From: Methylobacterium sp. Leaf117
Lineage (GTDB): Bacteria; Pseudomonadota; Alphaproteobacteria; Rhizobiales; Beijerinckiaceae
Length of the DNA stretch: 64,000 bases
Direction: 5' to 3'
NCBI RefSeq assembly: GCF_001422985.1
Contig: NZ_LMNL01000037.1
Coordinates: forward strand, 342,480-406,479
The notes beneath the pieces were generated by a model that was not told the origin of the DNA, did no database searches, and saw only the letters and a list, made by a program, of their open reading frames with translations. The position numbers and the translations under genes are program-made. Below, piece after piece: positions 28,500 to 38,835 of the stretch (within the stretch, counting starts at the first letter, position 1; each line of letters begins with the position of its first letter).

Positions 28500-30092
28500 A
28501 TGACGCCGCCGAACCCGGATCTCCTCGACGACCCGTCCGCCCGCAGCCCCGGCGGCTGCACCGGCCCCAGCCGCCGCACCGTTCTGCGGCAGGTCGGTTT
28601 CGCGGCCCTGGCCGGCGGGCTCGCGGCCCTGCCGGGGGCCGCCGCCGCCGACGAGGCCCCCGCCCTTCCGGCGGACGGCACGCCGTTCCAGCCCGGACTC
28701 GTCACCGACCTCGCCCGGGCCCTGGCCAAGCGTGCCTACGCGGCGCCGCGCACCGACGACCTGCCCGAAGCCCTGGCGGGCCTCAACCGCGAGCAATACG
28801 CCGCCATCCGCACCCGACCCGGCAGCGCGGTCTGGGCCGAGGCGGCCCTGGGCTTCACCCTGGAGCCCCTGCATCGCGGCTCGGTGTTCCGCTCCCGCGT
28901 GGCGCTCGCGTTGATCGAGGACGGCACCGTGCGCGCTCTGCCCTACGATCCGGCGCGGTTCGAGACCGAGGGCGTGGCGCTCCCGGCCTTCAAGGACGAC
29001 CCCGGCTATTCGGGCTTTCGCATCCGCGCCCGTTTCCGGGGCGGCGACCTCAGCGACTTCGCCATGTTCCAGGGGGCGTCGTTCTTTCGCCTGCTCGCCA
29101 CCGGCCAGGGGTTCGGGGTCACGGCGCGGGCGCTGACCCTGCGCCCGGCCGACGCCCGGGGCGAGGAATTCCCCGAATTCCGCGCGATCTGGATCGAGCG
29201 GCCCGGTCCCGGCGGCCCCCTCGTCCTGCACGCGCTGGTGGATTCCCCCTCCGCCACGGCCGCCCTGCGCATGAGCCTGCGCGCCGGGGACGCTTCGCTC
29301 TGCGACGTCGAGGGCACGGTCTTCGCCCGCGCCGCCATCGACCATCTGGGCCTGGGCGGCATGACCACCAGCTACCTGTTCGGCCCGCACGACCGGCGCG
29401 GGTCCGACGATGCCCGGGCCGGCGCCTATAGCAGCGGCGGCCTGCAGATCCGCACCGGCGCCGGCGAGGCGATCTGGCGCCCGGTGCACAACCCCGAGAC
29501 CCTGCAGATCTCCTCCTTCGTGGACGAGAACCCGAAAGGCTTCGGCCTGATGCAGCGGGCGCGCGACTACAGGGACTTCCAGGACGACGTGCAGCACTGG
29601 GAGTGGCGCCCCTCGCTCTGGCTCGAGCCCCTCGGCGCCTGGGGGCCCGGCGCCGTGATGCTTCTCGAGATCCCGAGCGATTCCGAGTTCAACGAGAACG
29701 TGCTGGCCTATTGGCGCCCGAAGGCGACCCTCGCGGCCGGGGCCGAGATGCCGTTCAGCTACCGCCAGCACTGGTGCTGGCAGCCCCCCGAGCCGCCGCC
29801 CGTCGCCTTGGTCTCGGGCACCCGCAGCGGGCGCGGGCCCGAGAACCGGCGCCTGTTCCTGGTGGACTTCACGGGCCAGGGGCTCGCCGCCCCCGACGAC
29901 CTCCAGACCCAGCTGAGCGCGGCCTCCGGGGCGATCACGTCGAGCACCCTGTACCGCTACCCCGAGCGCGACACCCTGCGGGTGGCCTTCGAGCTCGACC
30001 CGAAGGGCGAGAAGTCCTGCGAATTGCGGCTCGCCCTGCAGCGCGCCGGCACGCCTCTGACCGAAACCTGGCTCTACCGTTGGACCCCGTGA
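28500..30092 (+). CDS. opgG: Periplasmic glucan biosynthesis protein OpgG/OpgD
   Basis: 530 residues, MdoG family, for osmoregulated periplasmic glucans. The N-terminus has a twin-arginine signal (S-R-R-T-V-L, then AALAGGLAALPGAAAA), which is typical for OpgD-like members. The mature part has the family pattern (LARALAKRAYAAP, LNREQYAAIR, FRLLATGQGFGVTARALTL, SYLFGPHDRRG, ENPKGFGLMQR, WEWRPSLWLEPLG). It acts in the periplasm on the beta-glucan backbone. GTGA overlap with opgH shows co-translation. The frame is open further upstream, but only the ATG at 28500 gives a proper signal peptide. Confidence 0.92.
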   Translation: MTPPNPDLLDDPSARSPGGCTGPSRRTVLRQVGFAALAGGLAALPGAAAADEAPALPADGTPFQPGLVTDLARALAKRAYAAPRTDDLPEALAGLNREQYAAIRTRPGSAVWAEAALGFTLEPLHRGSVFRSRVALALIEDGTVRALPYDPARFETEGVALPAFKDDPGYSGFRIRARFRGGDLSDFAMFQGASFFRLLATGQGFGVTARALTLRPADARGEEFPEFRAIWIERPGPGGPLVLHALVDSPSATAALRMSLRAGDASLCDVEGTVFARAAIDHLGLGGMTTSYLFGPHDRRGSDDARAGAYSSGGLQIRTGAGEAIWRPVHNPETLQISSFVDENPKGFGLMQRARDYRDFQDDVQHWEWRPSLWLEPLGAWGPGAVMLLEIPSDSEFNENVLAYWRPKATLAAGAEMPFSYRQHWCWQPPEPPPVALVSGTRSGRGPENRRLFLVDFTGQGLAAPDDLQTQLSAASGAITSSTLYRYPERDTLRVAFELDPKGEKSCELRLALQRAGTPLTETWLYRWTP

Positions 30093-32248
30093 CCGCATCC
30101 CCGCTCTCCCCCGACGTGGCCGCGCCGGTCGCAGCCCCGACCGCTGCCTCCTTCGCCCCCGCGATGCCGCCCGAGGCGCCGCTGCCGATGCCGGTGCAGG
30201 ACCTCGTGCGCTGGGACCCGGCCACCGGCCACCGGCCGGTGCGCCACGGCAGGCCCTGGCTCGCCCGCGCCTTCGTCTTCGGCGGGGCGGCGCTGCTGAC
30301 CGCCTACGGGGCGATGCAGATGTACGAGGTGGTGGCGGTCTCGGGCGGCACCACGGCGCTGCAATACGTGCTGCTCGCGCTCTTCACCCTGAACTTCTCC
30401 TGGATCGCGCTGGCCTTCATGGGCGCGATCCTGGGCTTCCTCGTGTTGCTGCGGGGCTTGAAGACCCCGGCCCTGCCGGCGCGTCTCGCCACCCGGACCG
30501 CGGTGGTGATGCCGGTCTACAACGAGGCCACCGCCCGCACCTTCGCGGGCCTCGAGGCGATGCGGGCCGAGATCGACGCCACCGGCCACGGCGACGCGTT
30601 CGACTATTTCGTGCTGTCGGATTCGACCCAAGGGGATGCCTGGATCGCCGAGGAGCGCGCCTTCCTGGATCTGCGCGCCCGCTGGGGCGCGGAGCCCCGG
30701 CTCTACTATCGCCACCGCCCGAAGAACCACCATCGCAAGGCCGGCAACATCGGCGACTTCGTCGCCCGCTGGGGGGGCGCCTACGACCACATGCTGGTGC
30801 TCGACGCCGACAGCCTGATGACCGGCGCCTGCGTGGTCCATCTGGCCGCCGCCATGGAGGCGGACCCGGATGCCGGCATCATCCAGTCGCTGCCGCTGAT
30901 CATCAACCGCAACACGCTGTTTGCCCGCGTCCAGCAATTCGCCGCGCGCATCTACGGGCCGGTGATCGCCACGGGCCTGTCGGTCTGGTCCGGCCGCGAC
31001 GGCAATTACTGGGGCCACAACGCCATCATCCGCACCTGCGCCTTCGCGGCAGCCTGCGGCCTGCCGGACCTGAAGGGCAAGCCGCCCTTCGGCGGCCACG
31101 TGCTCAGCCACGACTTCGTGGAGGCGGCGCTGATCCGGCGGGCCGGCTGGAGCGTGACCATGCTGCCGGCGCTGCCCGGCTCCTACGAGGAGAGCCCGCC
31201 CTCGCTCATCGACGTCGCGGTGCGCGACCGGCGCTGGGCGCAGGGCAACCTCCAGCACAGCCGCATCATCGGCACCGCGGGCCTGGCGCTCGCCTCGCGC
31301 CAGCACTTCGCCACCGGCATCGCCGGCTACGTCGCCTCGCCCCTGTGGCTGGCCCAGCTGGTGGTGGGTATCGCCCTGGTGTTCCAGACCGCCTATGTGC
31401 GGCCGGAATACTTCACGAGCGAGTTCGGTCTCTATCCGGTCTGGCCGCGCTTCGACCCGGTTCGCGCGCTCCAGCTCTTCGGGCTGACCATGGGCATCCT
31501 GCTGGCGCCGAAGTTTCTGGGACTGGCCCTCGCGCTGATCGACGGGCCGGTGCGCCGGGCCTGCGGCGGAGCCATCCGCCTCGTGCTCTCGAGCCTGATC
31601 GAGATCCTGCTCTCGGCCCTGATCGCCCCGATCGCGATGCTGATCCAGTCGGGCTCGGTGTTCCAGATCCTGCTCGGCCGCGACACCGGCTGGAACCCGC
31701 AGCGACGCGACGACGGCTCGATCCCCTGGGCCGACATCGTCCGGCGCCACCGCTGGCACATGGCCCTCGGGCTGATCACCGGCGTAGCCGCCTTCGCCAT
31801 CGCCACCTCGCTGTTCCTCTGGATGTCGCCCACCATCCTGGGCCTCGTGCTGGCGATCCCGATCTCCTGGGCCAGCGGCCAGCTCGGCCTCGGGCTGGCC
31901 CTGAAGCGCCTCGGCCTGCTGATGACCCCGGAGGAGCGCACGCCCCCGACCATCGCCGTGCAGGCGGGCGCCCTCAGCCGGCGCAACGCCGAGGCCGGCC
32001 TCGACGACGCGGATGCGCTCCGGGCGCTCCACGCCGATGCCGGCCTGGCGCAGGCCCACGCCATGATGCTGCCCGAGACCGCCCCGCGCCCGCGCGGCGC
32101 CATCGACCCGGACCGCGCGCTGGCCCAGGCCAAGGTGGTGGAGGCCGACGCCCTCGCCGAGGCCCAGGCCTGGCTCACCCCGAAGGAGCGCATGGCCCTC
32201 CTCCACGACCGCGCCCTCCTCGACCGCCTCACCCGCCTGGCGCCCTGA
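30089..32248 (+). CDS. opgH: Glucan glucosyltransferase OpgH
   Basis: 719 residues from the GTG overlapping the opgG stop (an ATG at 30164 is possible). Inner-membrane GT2 enzyme that polymerises UDP-glucose into beta-1,2-linked glucan and exports it. Two spans precede the catalytic loop with VVMPVYNEATARTFAGLEAM, YYRHRPKNHHRKAGNIGDF, the D-x-D motif VLDADSLMTG, HDFVEAALIRRAGW and the R-D-R-R-W-A-Q-G-N motif of processive GT2 enzymes. About five further spans follow (from 31335 on). The gene pair gives osmoprotection and is often needed for plant association. Confidence 0.94.
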   Translation: MTASPLSPDVAAPVAAPTAASFAPAMPPEAPLPMPVQDLVRWDPATGHRPVRHGRPWLARAFVFGGAALLTAYGAMQMYEVVAVSGGTTALQYVLLALFTLNFSWIALAFMGAILGFLVLLRGLKTPALPARLATRTAVVMPVYNEATARTFAGLEAMRAEIDATGHGDAFDYFVLSDSTQGDAWIAEERAFLDLRARWGAEPRLYYRHRPKNHHRKAGNIGDFVARWGGAYDHMLVLDADSLMTGACVVHLAAAMEADPDAGIIQSLPLIINRNTLFARVQQFAARIYGPVIATGLSVWSGRDGNYWGHNAIIRTCAFAAACGLPDLKGKPPFGGHVLSHDFVEAALIRRAGWSVTMLPALPGSYEESPPSLIDVAVRDRRWAQGNLQHSRIIGTAGLALASRQHFATGIAGYVASPLWLAQLVVGIALVFQTAYVRPEYFTSEFGLYPVWPRFDPVRALQLFGLTMGILLAPKFLGLALALIDGPVRRACGGAIRLVLSSLIEILLSALIAPIAMLIQSGSVFQILLGRDTGWNPQRRDDGSIPWADIVRRHRWHMALGLITGVAAFAIATSLFLWMSPTILGLVLAIPISWASGQLGLGLALKRLGLLMTPEERTPPTIAVQAGALSRRNAEAGLDDADALRALHADAGLAQAHAMMLPETAPRPRGAIDPDRALAQAKVVEADALAEAQAWLTPKERMALLHDRALLDRLTRLAP

Positions 32249-32386
32249 CACGCCCGGTCCTGGAATGTGGTCTGTTCCAGGGCTGGCCAATCCCTGGGAC
32301 TTGCCGGATCCTCGGACTCGGCCGAGCCCCGATCGGCGCGTTTTTCGATTTCCGCGGCGCCCGATCTCCGATAGAACCGCCCGGAC

Positions 32387-32476
32387 GGAAGGGTGGCCGA
32401 GTGGTTTAAGGCAGCGGTCTTGAAAACCGCCGTGGGTGAAAGCCCACCGTGGGTTCGAATCCCACCCCTTCCGCCA
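32387..32476 (+). tRNA. tRNA-Ser (UGA)
   Basis: Acceptor GGAAGGG (32387-32393) pairs with CCCTTCC before the discriminator G and encoded CCA. The anticodon stem GCGGT/ACCGC encloses CTTGAAA with anticodon TGA. A long variable arm (GTGGG...CCCAC-type) marks it as class II serine tRNA, and the T arm has GGTTCGAATCC. It is intact, with no integrated element. Confidence 0.97.
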
Positions 32477-32595
32477 GTTTCGTTTCCGCCAAGTTCTTCC
32501 CCGAAATGCGCCCGCCACGGCGCCCCAGGCGCCGCTGAGAGCTGGATCGACTTGGGCTTGACAGTCCGGCGCTCGACCCTCCGGCCGTTCGGCTA

Positions 32596-34371
32596 TCAGC
32601 CTCCGTCCTGTCCCGAGCCGGATCGCCCGGCGCCCGCGGGTTGTCCGCTGACGGTGGTGCCGTCCGGAGTGCGTTCTGCGGCGGGGGTCGCGGGGATCAG
32701 GTCGATGGCGTCGTAGGACAGGCCGGGGCTGAGAAAGCCGATGCCCCGGATGCCGCTCGCGATCGCGAGACGGAGTTCGTTCCGGCCGACGCGCAGCGCG
32801 GAGGCCGGGAGCGCGATGGCGTAGATCCGGTTGTTGCCGCGATAGGTGCCGACCGTCAGCGTGCGGCTCCGGGGCTGCGGGGTGGAGACCTGCGGCGGCG
32901 CTTGCCAGCCGTTGAGGGCGACCGCCGGCCTGGCGCCCGCGAAGGCCGCGGTGATGCCGATGCGCAGCGTCATGGCGGCGACCTGCGGCCGGGTCAGGGT
33001 GAAGCGGATCCGCACGGGCGTGTTGACGTCCGCCCACTGATAGGCGGGAAATCCGGTCGCCGCCTGGGATTGACCGACCACGAACGGCGGCGTCGACCAC
33101 GGCGCCATCCGGATGTCGGAGGGATGCATGGTCGTCACCCGGTCGCCGTTGAGAAACCCGGACGGCGTCCCGTCCCAGGTGCCGATGCGCCAGATCGCCT
33201 TGTCGCGGGCGGGATCGGCGTCGATCCGGAGGGTGGGAAGGGACGTGGTCGTTCCCGCGCGCACGTCGACGTCGCGCGCCGCCACCGCGCGTTCCGACTT
33301 GTAGACCGTGAGCCGATAGGTCCCGGGCAGCAGGCCCTCCCGCGCGAAGGTCCCCGCGCCCGGTCGGGCCTCGGTCCAGTATTGGGCCTGCGCGTTGGCG
33401 AAGCCGATGGTGTAGCCGAAGGCCGCATCCATGCCGTCGAGGCCGGCGCCGGTGACCGTCCCGCGCGCCTCCGGAGCGACGTATCCCGTCAGGCCCATGC
33501 GGCCGAACCAGGACGTGTCGAGCGGATCGGGCGTCCCGCCCGTCGTGAACGCCAGGGCGTAGCCGTCGAGGATGCCGGTCCGGAACGGCTCGGTCTGCGC
33601 CTCGCCGTAATTCACGATGTAGGTCAGTTCCTGATCCGTATCGGTGCCCTGATCGAGCAGGCTGCGGTAGAACGGCCCGCCCGATCCGCCCTCGTTGTCG
33701 TCGCGCACCATCCAGGCGGCCACGCCCGGCCCGCGCGCGCCGAAGAAGCGCCAGTCCTTGAGGCGCAGGTTCGAATAATGCTTGGAGCGGGTCTGGCCGT
33801 CGGGCCGCCCGAACACGTCATGCGCCTCGACCAGACGGTCGGTCCCCGTCAGGTTCGACGGCTCCGGCCCCTCGGGCAGCACCGCGCGCCGGAGTCGCGC
33901 GATGTAGCGCACCAGGCCCAGGCGCGGTTCGCGCGTGAAGGTGGTCGCCATGAAGATCGTCGCCACGCCGCGCCTGGCCATGTAGGCGTGGATCAGGTCG
34001 CCGGCCCGGACCGTCACCTTGATATGATCGGCATCGACGCGCGTCGCCGCGACGCTGGCGGTCGTCTGCCCCTCGTACAGGCCCGGGAAGCCGATATTGA
34101 CCTGACTGCCCTTCGCGGGATCCTGATATTCGACGTCGTGCCAGCGCATCGACACGATGTCGCCGACCCCCTTGCCGGAGCCGTCCGCGGCCCCGCTCCG
34201 GACCGTGAACACGAGGCCCGCCCCGGTGTTCACCGTGATCGATGTGGCGTCCTCGCTGAGCCCGAAGGATGACGCGGCGGACAGCGCAGGAAGCGGACGG
34301 GCGGTGAGGAGCAGGCCGGCGGCCACCGCCAGCCCCCGCGCGCCGGACGATCGGAATCGGGCCTTCGACAT
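32596..34371 (-). CDS. Rhamnogalacturonan lyase, PL4 family, secreted
   Basis: 591 residues with a signal peptide (about 10-33, AVAAGLLLTARPLPALSA). Order of domains as in family PL4: an N-terminal catalytic beta-supersandwich (to about 330), a fibronectin-like module (VAPEARGTVTGAGLDGMDAA, GLLPGTYRLTVYKSERAV), and a C-terminal carbohydrate-binding module (IGTWDGTPSGFLNGDRVT, MHPSDIRM ... PATPAAERTPDG). It cleaves the rhamnogalacturonan I backbone of pectin by beta-elimination, which suits a plant-surface organism. No other pectin gene is nearby, so it is a stand-alone enzyme. The C-terminal tail after the CBM is low complexity. Confidence 0.87.
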   Translation of the reverse strand: MSKARFRSSGARGLAVAAGLLLTARPLPALSAASSFGLSEDATSITVNTGAGLVFTVRSGAADGSGKGVGDIVSMRWHDVEYQDPAKGSQVNIGFPGLYEGQTTASVAATRVDADHIKVTVRAGDLIHAYMARRGVATIFMATTFTREPRLGLVRYIARLRRAVLPEGPEPSNLTGTDRLVEAHDVFGRPDGQTRSKHYSNLRLKDWRFFGARGPGVAAWMVRDDNEGGSGGPFYRSLLDQGTDTDQELTYIVNYGEAQTEPFRTGILDGYALAFTTGGTPDPLDTSWFGRMGLTGYVAPEARGTVTGAGLDGMDAAFGYTIGFANAQAQYWTEARPGAGTFAREGLLPGTYRLTVYKSERAVAARDVDVRAGTTTSLPTLRIDADPARDKAIWRIGTWDGTPSGFLNGDRVTTMHPSDIRMAPWSTPPFVVGQSQAATGFPAYQWADVNTPVRIRFTLTRPQVAAMTLRIGITAAFAGARPAVALNGWQAPPQVSTPQPRSRTLTVGTYRGNNRIYAIALPASALRVGRNELRLAIASGIRGIGFLSPGLSYDAIDLIPATPAAERTPDGTTVSGQPAGAGRSGSGQDGG

Positions 34372-34555
34372 GCGTTTCGATCCTGTCACGCCGACGCTCC
34401 CTCCGGGGCGGCCCGAAAGCAACCCGTCCGGCTGACACAACGCCGGCGATCTCAGGCTTCGCCGCCCCGGAGCGTCGTCCCGGTGACGCCCCCGCCGGCT
34501 TCCCGGTTGACCCCGGACCCAACCCCAACCCCAGTCCCAGCGTCGATGACGGTCG

Positions 34556-36715
34556 TCACCGGGTCGCGAACGTGATGCTGATCGCCGCCTTGGCGACGAG
34601 GCCGGGGTTCGGCAAGGCGTTGAGGTACTGGGTGTAGCGCTTGTCGAAGGCGTTCTGCAGGATGAAATCCGCCTTGATCCGGTCGTTGATCCGGTAGGAG
34701 GCGAAGAAATCCACCAGCGCGTAGGCCTTGGTCGCCAGGATGGTGGCGCCGGGCGGGACGTCGGTGCGGGCGTCGACGAGGTTCAGGCGGGAGCCGACGG
34801 TCAGGCGGTCGTCGAGGAAGCGCAGGCCCAGGGTGGTGCTGATCCGGTCGGGCGGCACGGTGAGGAGGGTCTGGCGGGTGGCCCTGTCGCGGCCCTCGGT
34901 GTGGGTGGCCGCGAGGGAGACGAAGCCGCCACCCCAATCGTAGGCGCCCTCGAGCTCGACCCCCGAGAGCTCGCCCTGCGCGATGTTGCGGTACTGGAAC
35001 GACTGGACCGGGATGACGCAGGGGAAGCGCCCCGGAATCCGGGCGCAGATCGAGGCCGGGATGCCCGCGAGGGCGGGCACGAAGTAGGTCGGTCCCACCG
35101 CCTCCATGTTGATGAAGTCGTCGATCTCATTCTGGAAGACGTTGAGCTTGGCGCGGAACACGTCGCCGGGGACCAGCACCTCGTTGTATCTCAGGTTGAC
35201 GCCGCCCTCGACCGTGCGGGCCACCTCCGGGCGCAGGGCCGGGTTCGGCAGGATGCTGAAGGCCGGGAAGGGGTGGATGCCCTGGACCAGCGTCTCGGTG
35301 ATCGAGGGCGCGCGGTAGCCCTCGGCGTAGGTGCCGTAGACCTCGATGCCGGCGAAGGGCGAGACCCCCACGGTGATCTTGGGCGAGACCCGGTCGCCGC
35401 TGGAGCGATAGGCGCCCCCCGACAGCGCGTAGGTGTCGTAGCGCAGGGCGCCGATCACCCGGAGCCAGTCGGCGTAGCGGATCTCGTCCTGCACAAAGGC
35501 GCCGGCGAGGGTGCGCGACCCCGAGGGCGTGAAGGCGCCGCCGAAGCCGCCGGCCCGGTCGCTGGTGCGCACACGATTCTGAACCAGATCGCCGCCGACC
35601 GTGAGGGCGTGGCGCAAGGGCCCTGTGTCGAAGCGGGCCGTGTTGTGGGCGTCGAAGCCCGTGGTCTCGAGGTCGTAGGTGATGCGGTCGCCCGCCCGGG
35701 TGCCGAGGCGGCCGTAGAGGCCGCTCGCGGTGTCCTGCAGGTAGGTCAGGTCGTTATGCGTGGTGGTGGCGTAGCCCTTGAGGCTGACATCGATCAGGGG
35801 CACGTCCGGCCGGGCGAATCGATAGCCCAGCGTATAGGTGTCGGCCTGCACCGCGTTGGCGAAGCGCGCACCGGCGTTGTTGGGGCCTGCATTGGTGAAG
35901 TCGAAGCGCTGCAACAGGGCCGTGCCGCTGATCTCGTGGCCGTCGGCGGGCCGGATATTGATCTTGGCGAGGCCCGCGGACAGTTCGTTGCCGGTGTCCG
36001 GCACCGTCGTGCCGAAGCCCTCGCGGTAGGGGCCGTTGTTGCGGAACACGAACTGCCCGAACACGTCGGCCGCCGTTCCGATGCGGGCGCCGAGCGCGGT
36101 CGCGTTCACGAAGCGCTGGCCGTTGGTGCCGAAGCCCTGCTTCTGCACGGCGCCGGCCGTCTCGTCGGGGGCCAGGATGTCGTCGATCGACCGGGTCCGG
36201 AAAGACGCGACGCCGCCGATCGCGCCCGAGCCGTAGATGGTGGCGGTCGGACCCCGGGTGATGTCGACGCCGCCGACCAGTTCGGGATCGAGGTAGAACA
36301 CGCCGTTGGCGCTGTGGCCCGAGGTCTGGAAGTCCTGGCGCGCGCCGTCGATCAGGACGTTGACGCGCCCGAAATCCTGCAGGCCCCGGATGTTGATCGC
36401 CTGGGCCGGATCGCTCGGGTTCTCCTGCGTGGTGACGCCGGGGACGTCGCGCAGCACCTCCGAGAGGCGGCTCGGCTGGATGCGGTCGATCTGCTCCCGG
36501 GTGACCACGCTCGTGCCCGAGAGGGCGTCGACCGCGCGGCCCGGGGTCTTCGTCGCGGTGACCGAGATGGTGTCGAGGCTGATATCGGCCCCGGGCGGCC
36601 CCCTCCGGGCCGGCGCCAGGCTCTGCGCCGAGGTCGCGTCCTGTGCCTGCGCCGCGCCGAGCGCCGTCATCGAGACGCCGAGCGCCAGCCAGGCACGGTG
36701 AGACAGTCGAGACAT
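34556..36715 (-). CDS. hmuR: TonB-dependent heme/hemoglobin receptor
   Basis: 719 residues with a signal peptide (cleavage near GAAQAQ). A TonB box-like ISVTATKTP is followed by the plug (VVTREQIDRIQPSRLSEVLRD, INIRGLQDFGRVNVLIDGAR, ITRGPTATIYGSGAIGG). The 22-strand barrel carries the heme-receptor motif as YRAPSITETLVQG and NPALRPE (equivalent to FRAP/NPNL) and ends in a terminal aromatic-type strand (ISITFATR). Outer-membrane import of heme, energised by TonB. It lies 148 bases after hmuV on the same strand and is likely co-regulated by iron. Confidence 0.9.
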   Translation of the reverse strand: MSRLSHRAWLALGVSMTALGAAQAQDATSAQSLAPARRGPPGADISLDTISVTATKTPGRAVDALSGTSVVTREQIDRIQPSRLSEVLRDVPGVTTQENPSDPAQAINIRGLQDFGRVNVLIDGARQDFQTSGHSANGVFYLDPELVGGVDITRGPTATIYGSGAIGGVASFRTRSIDDILAPDETAGAVQKQGFGTNGQRFVNATALGARIGTAADVFGQFVFRNNGPYREGFGTTVPDTGNELSAGLAKINIRPADGHEISGTALLQRFDFTNAGPNNAGARFANAVQADTYTLGYRFARPDVPLIDVSLKGYATTTHNDLTYLQDTASGLYGRLGTRAGDRITYDLETTGFDAHNTARFDTGPLRHALTVGGDLVQNRVRTSDRAGGFGGAFTPSGSRTLAGAFVQDEIRYADWLRVIGALRYDTYALSGGAYRSSGDRVSPKITVGVSPFAGIEVYGTYAEGYRAPSITETLVQGIHPFPAFSILPNPALRPEVARTVEGGVNLRYNEVLVPGDVFRAKLNVFQNEIDDFINMEAVGPTYFVPALAGIPASICARIPGRFPCVIPVQSFQYRNIAQGELSGVELEGAYDWGGGFVSLAATHTEGRDRATRQTLLTVPPDRISTTLGLRFLDDRLTVGSRLNLVDARTDVPPGATILATKAYALVDFFASYRINDRIKADFILQNAFDKRYTQYLNALPNPGLVAKAAISITFATR

Positions 36716-36863
36716 GGGTGCATCCGCCCAGAGCGCAGGGGAACCGTTGGCTGGCTGGCGGAGGGCTGGCTGGCTGATGTCCGGGTGGTCTGCGGTCCGG
36801 TCCGGGATGGGTCAAGCGACCGTGTCGGCCCTGAGTCTGGAAGCATTCGGATCTGCCAGCGGG

Positions 36864-37716
<853 letters not shown>

Positions 37717-37724
<8 letters not shown>

Positions 37725-38835
37725 GCGCCACGCTCGACCGGCCCAGCAGGAGCCACAGGAAGGCGGGCGCGCCGACGAGCGCCGTGACGATGCCGATCGG
37801 CAGTTCGGCCGGCGCCACCACGAGGCGGGCCGCCACGTCCGCCAGCACCAGCAGCGTCCCGCCGAGGACGGCGCAGGCGGGCAGCAGCCGGCGATGCTCC
37901 GGGCCGATGAGGAGGCGCAGGGCATGGGGCACCACGAGCCCGACGAAGCCGATGACGCCGGCTGCCGCGACCCCCGCGCCCACCGCCAGGGCGACCAGCA
38001 GGATGACGCGGCGCTTCAGCCGTTCCACCGCGATCCCGAGATGGAAGGCCTCGGCCTCGCCGAGCACGAGGGCGTTGAGCCCGCGCCCGAGCCAGGGCAC
38101 GAGGACGAGGACGGGCAGGATCGCGAGGGCGCTCGCCAGGACCTTGGCCCAGGTGGCTCCGCCGAGGCTGCCCAGCAGCCAGAAGGTGAGATCGCGCAGC
38201 TGCCGGTCGTCGCTGGCATAGACCAGGAGGCCGGTGAGTGCGCTGGCCAGGGCCGCCAGGGCGATCCCGGCCAGGAGCAGGGTCGCCACCGAGGTCCGCC
38301 CGGCCCGGGAAGCCACGACGTAGAGCGCGAGGGTCGCGGCGAGCCCGCCCAGGAACGCGGCGGCGGGCAGGATCGCTTCAGGCAGGATCGCTTCAGGAAG
38401 GATCGCATCGGGCAGCGGGCCGGCGAGGCCGAGGGCGGCGCGCAGGCGATCGCCGAGGACGATCACCGTCGCGGCGCCGAGGCCGGACCCGGCCGAGACG
38501 CCGACGAGGGCGGGGTCGGCGAGCGGGTTCCGGAACAGGCCCTGCATCAGGGCGCCGGACACCGCGAGGCCCGCGCCCACCAGGAGGCCCAGGAGGGTGC
38601 GCGGCAGGCGGATGTTGAGGATCACCAGGGCATCGCGGGCGGCGCCGGTATCGCCACCGCCGGGCTCCCCTCCCCCATGCAGCAGAATTGCGGCGACGCG
38701 GCCCGGAGGAATGGAGACCGCGCCGAGGCCGAGGGACATCAGCACGGCGCCTGCGAGGACCAGGCCGAGGATCGCCCAGACGACGAGGCCGGGCCTGCGC
38801 GCGCCGGACGGCCTCGCGGCCCGCGCCTCAGCCAT
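37717..38835 (-). CDS. hmuU: Heme ABC transporter permease HmuU
   Basis: 372 residues, FecCD family inner-membrane permease with about ten spans. Signatures: RLPRTLLGLLVGAGLAVSGA, GLFRNPLADPALVGVSAG, and the ATPase-contact region VAAAGVIGFVGLVVPHALRL near the end. A DNA repeat (CTTCAGGCAGGATCG-type, around 38380) inserts an ILPEAILPEAILP stretch between two spans, which may vary in copy number. Overlaps hmuT and hmuV. Confidence 0.94.

Noticed and set aside
32387..32476. tRNA-Ser as the attachment site of the prophage
   Set aside because: The tRNA is intact and 11 kb from attR; the direct repeats are in dctB.
30074..33100. 1008-codon minus-strand frame opposite opgH and running through the tRNA
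   Set aside because: It crosses the tRNA-Ser gene and the opgH coding region and shows no family features.
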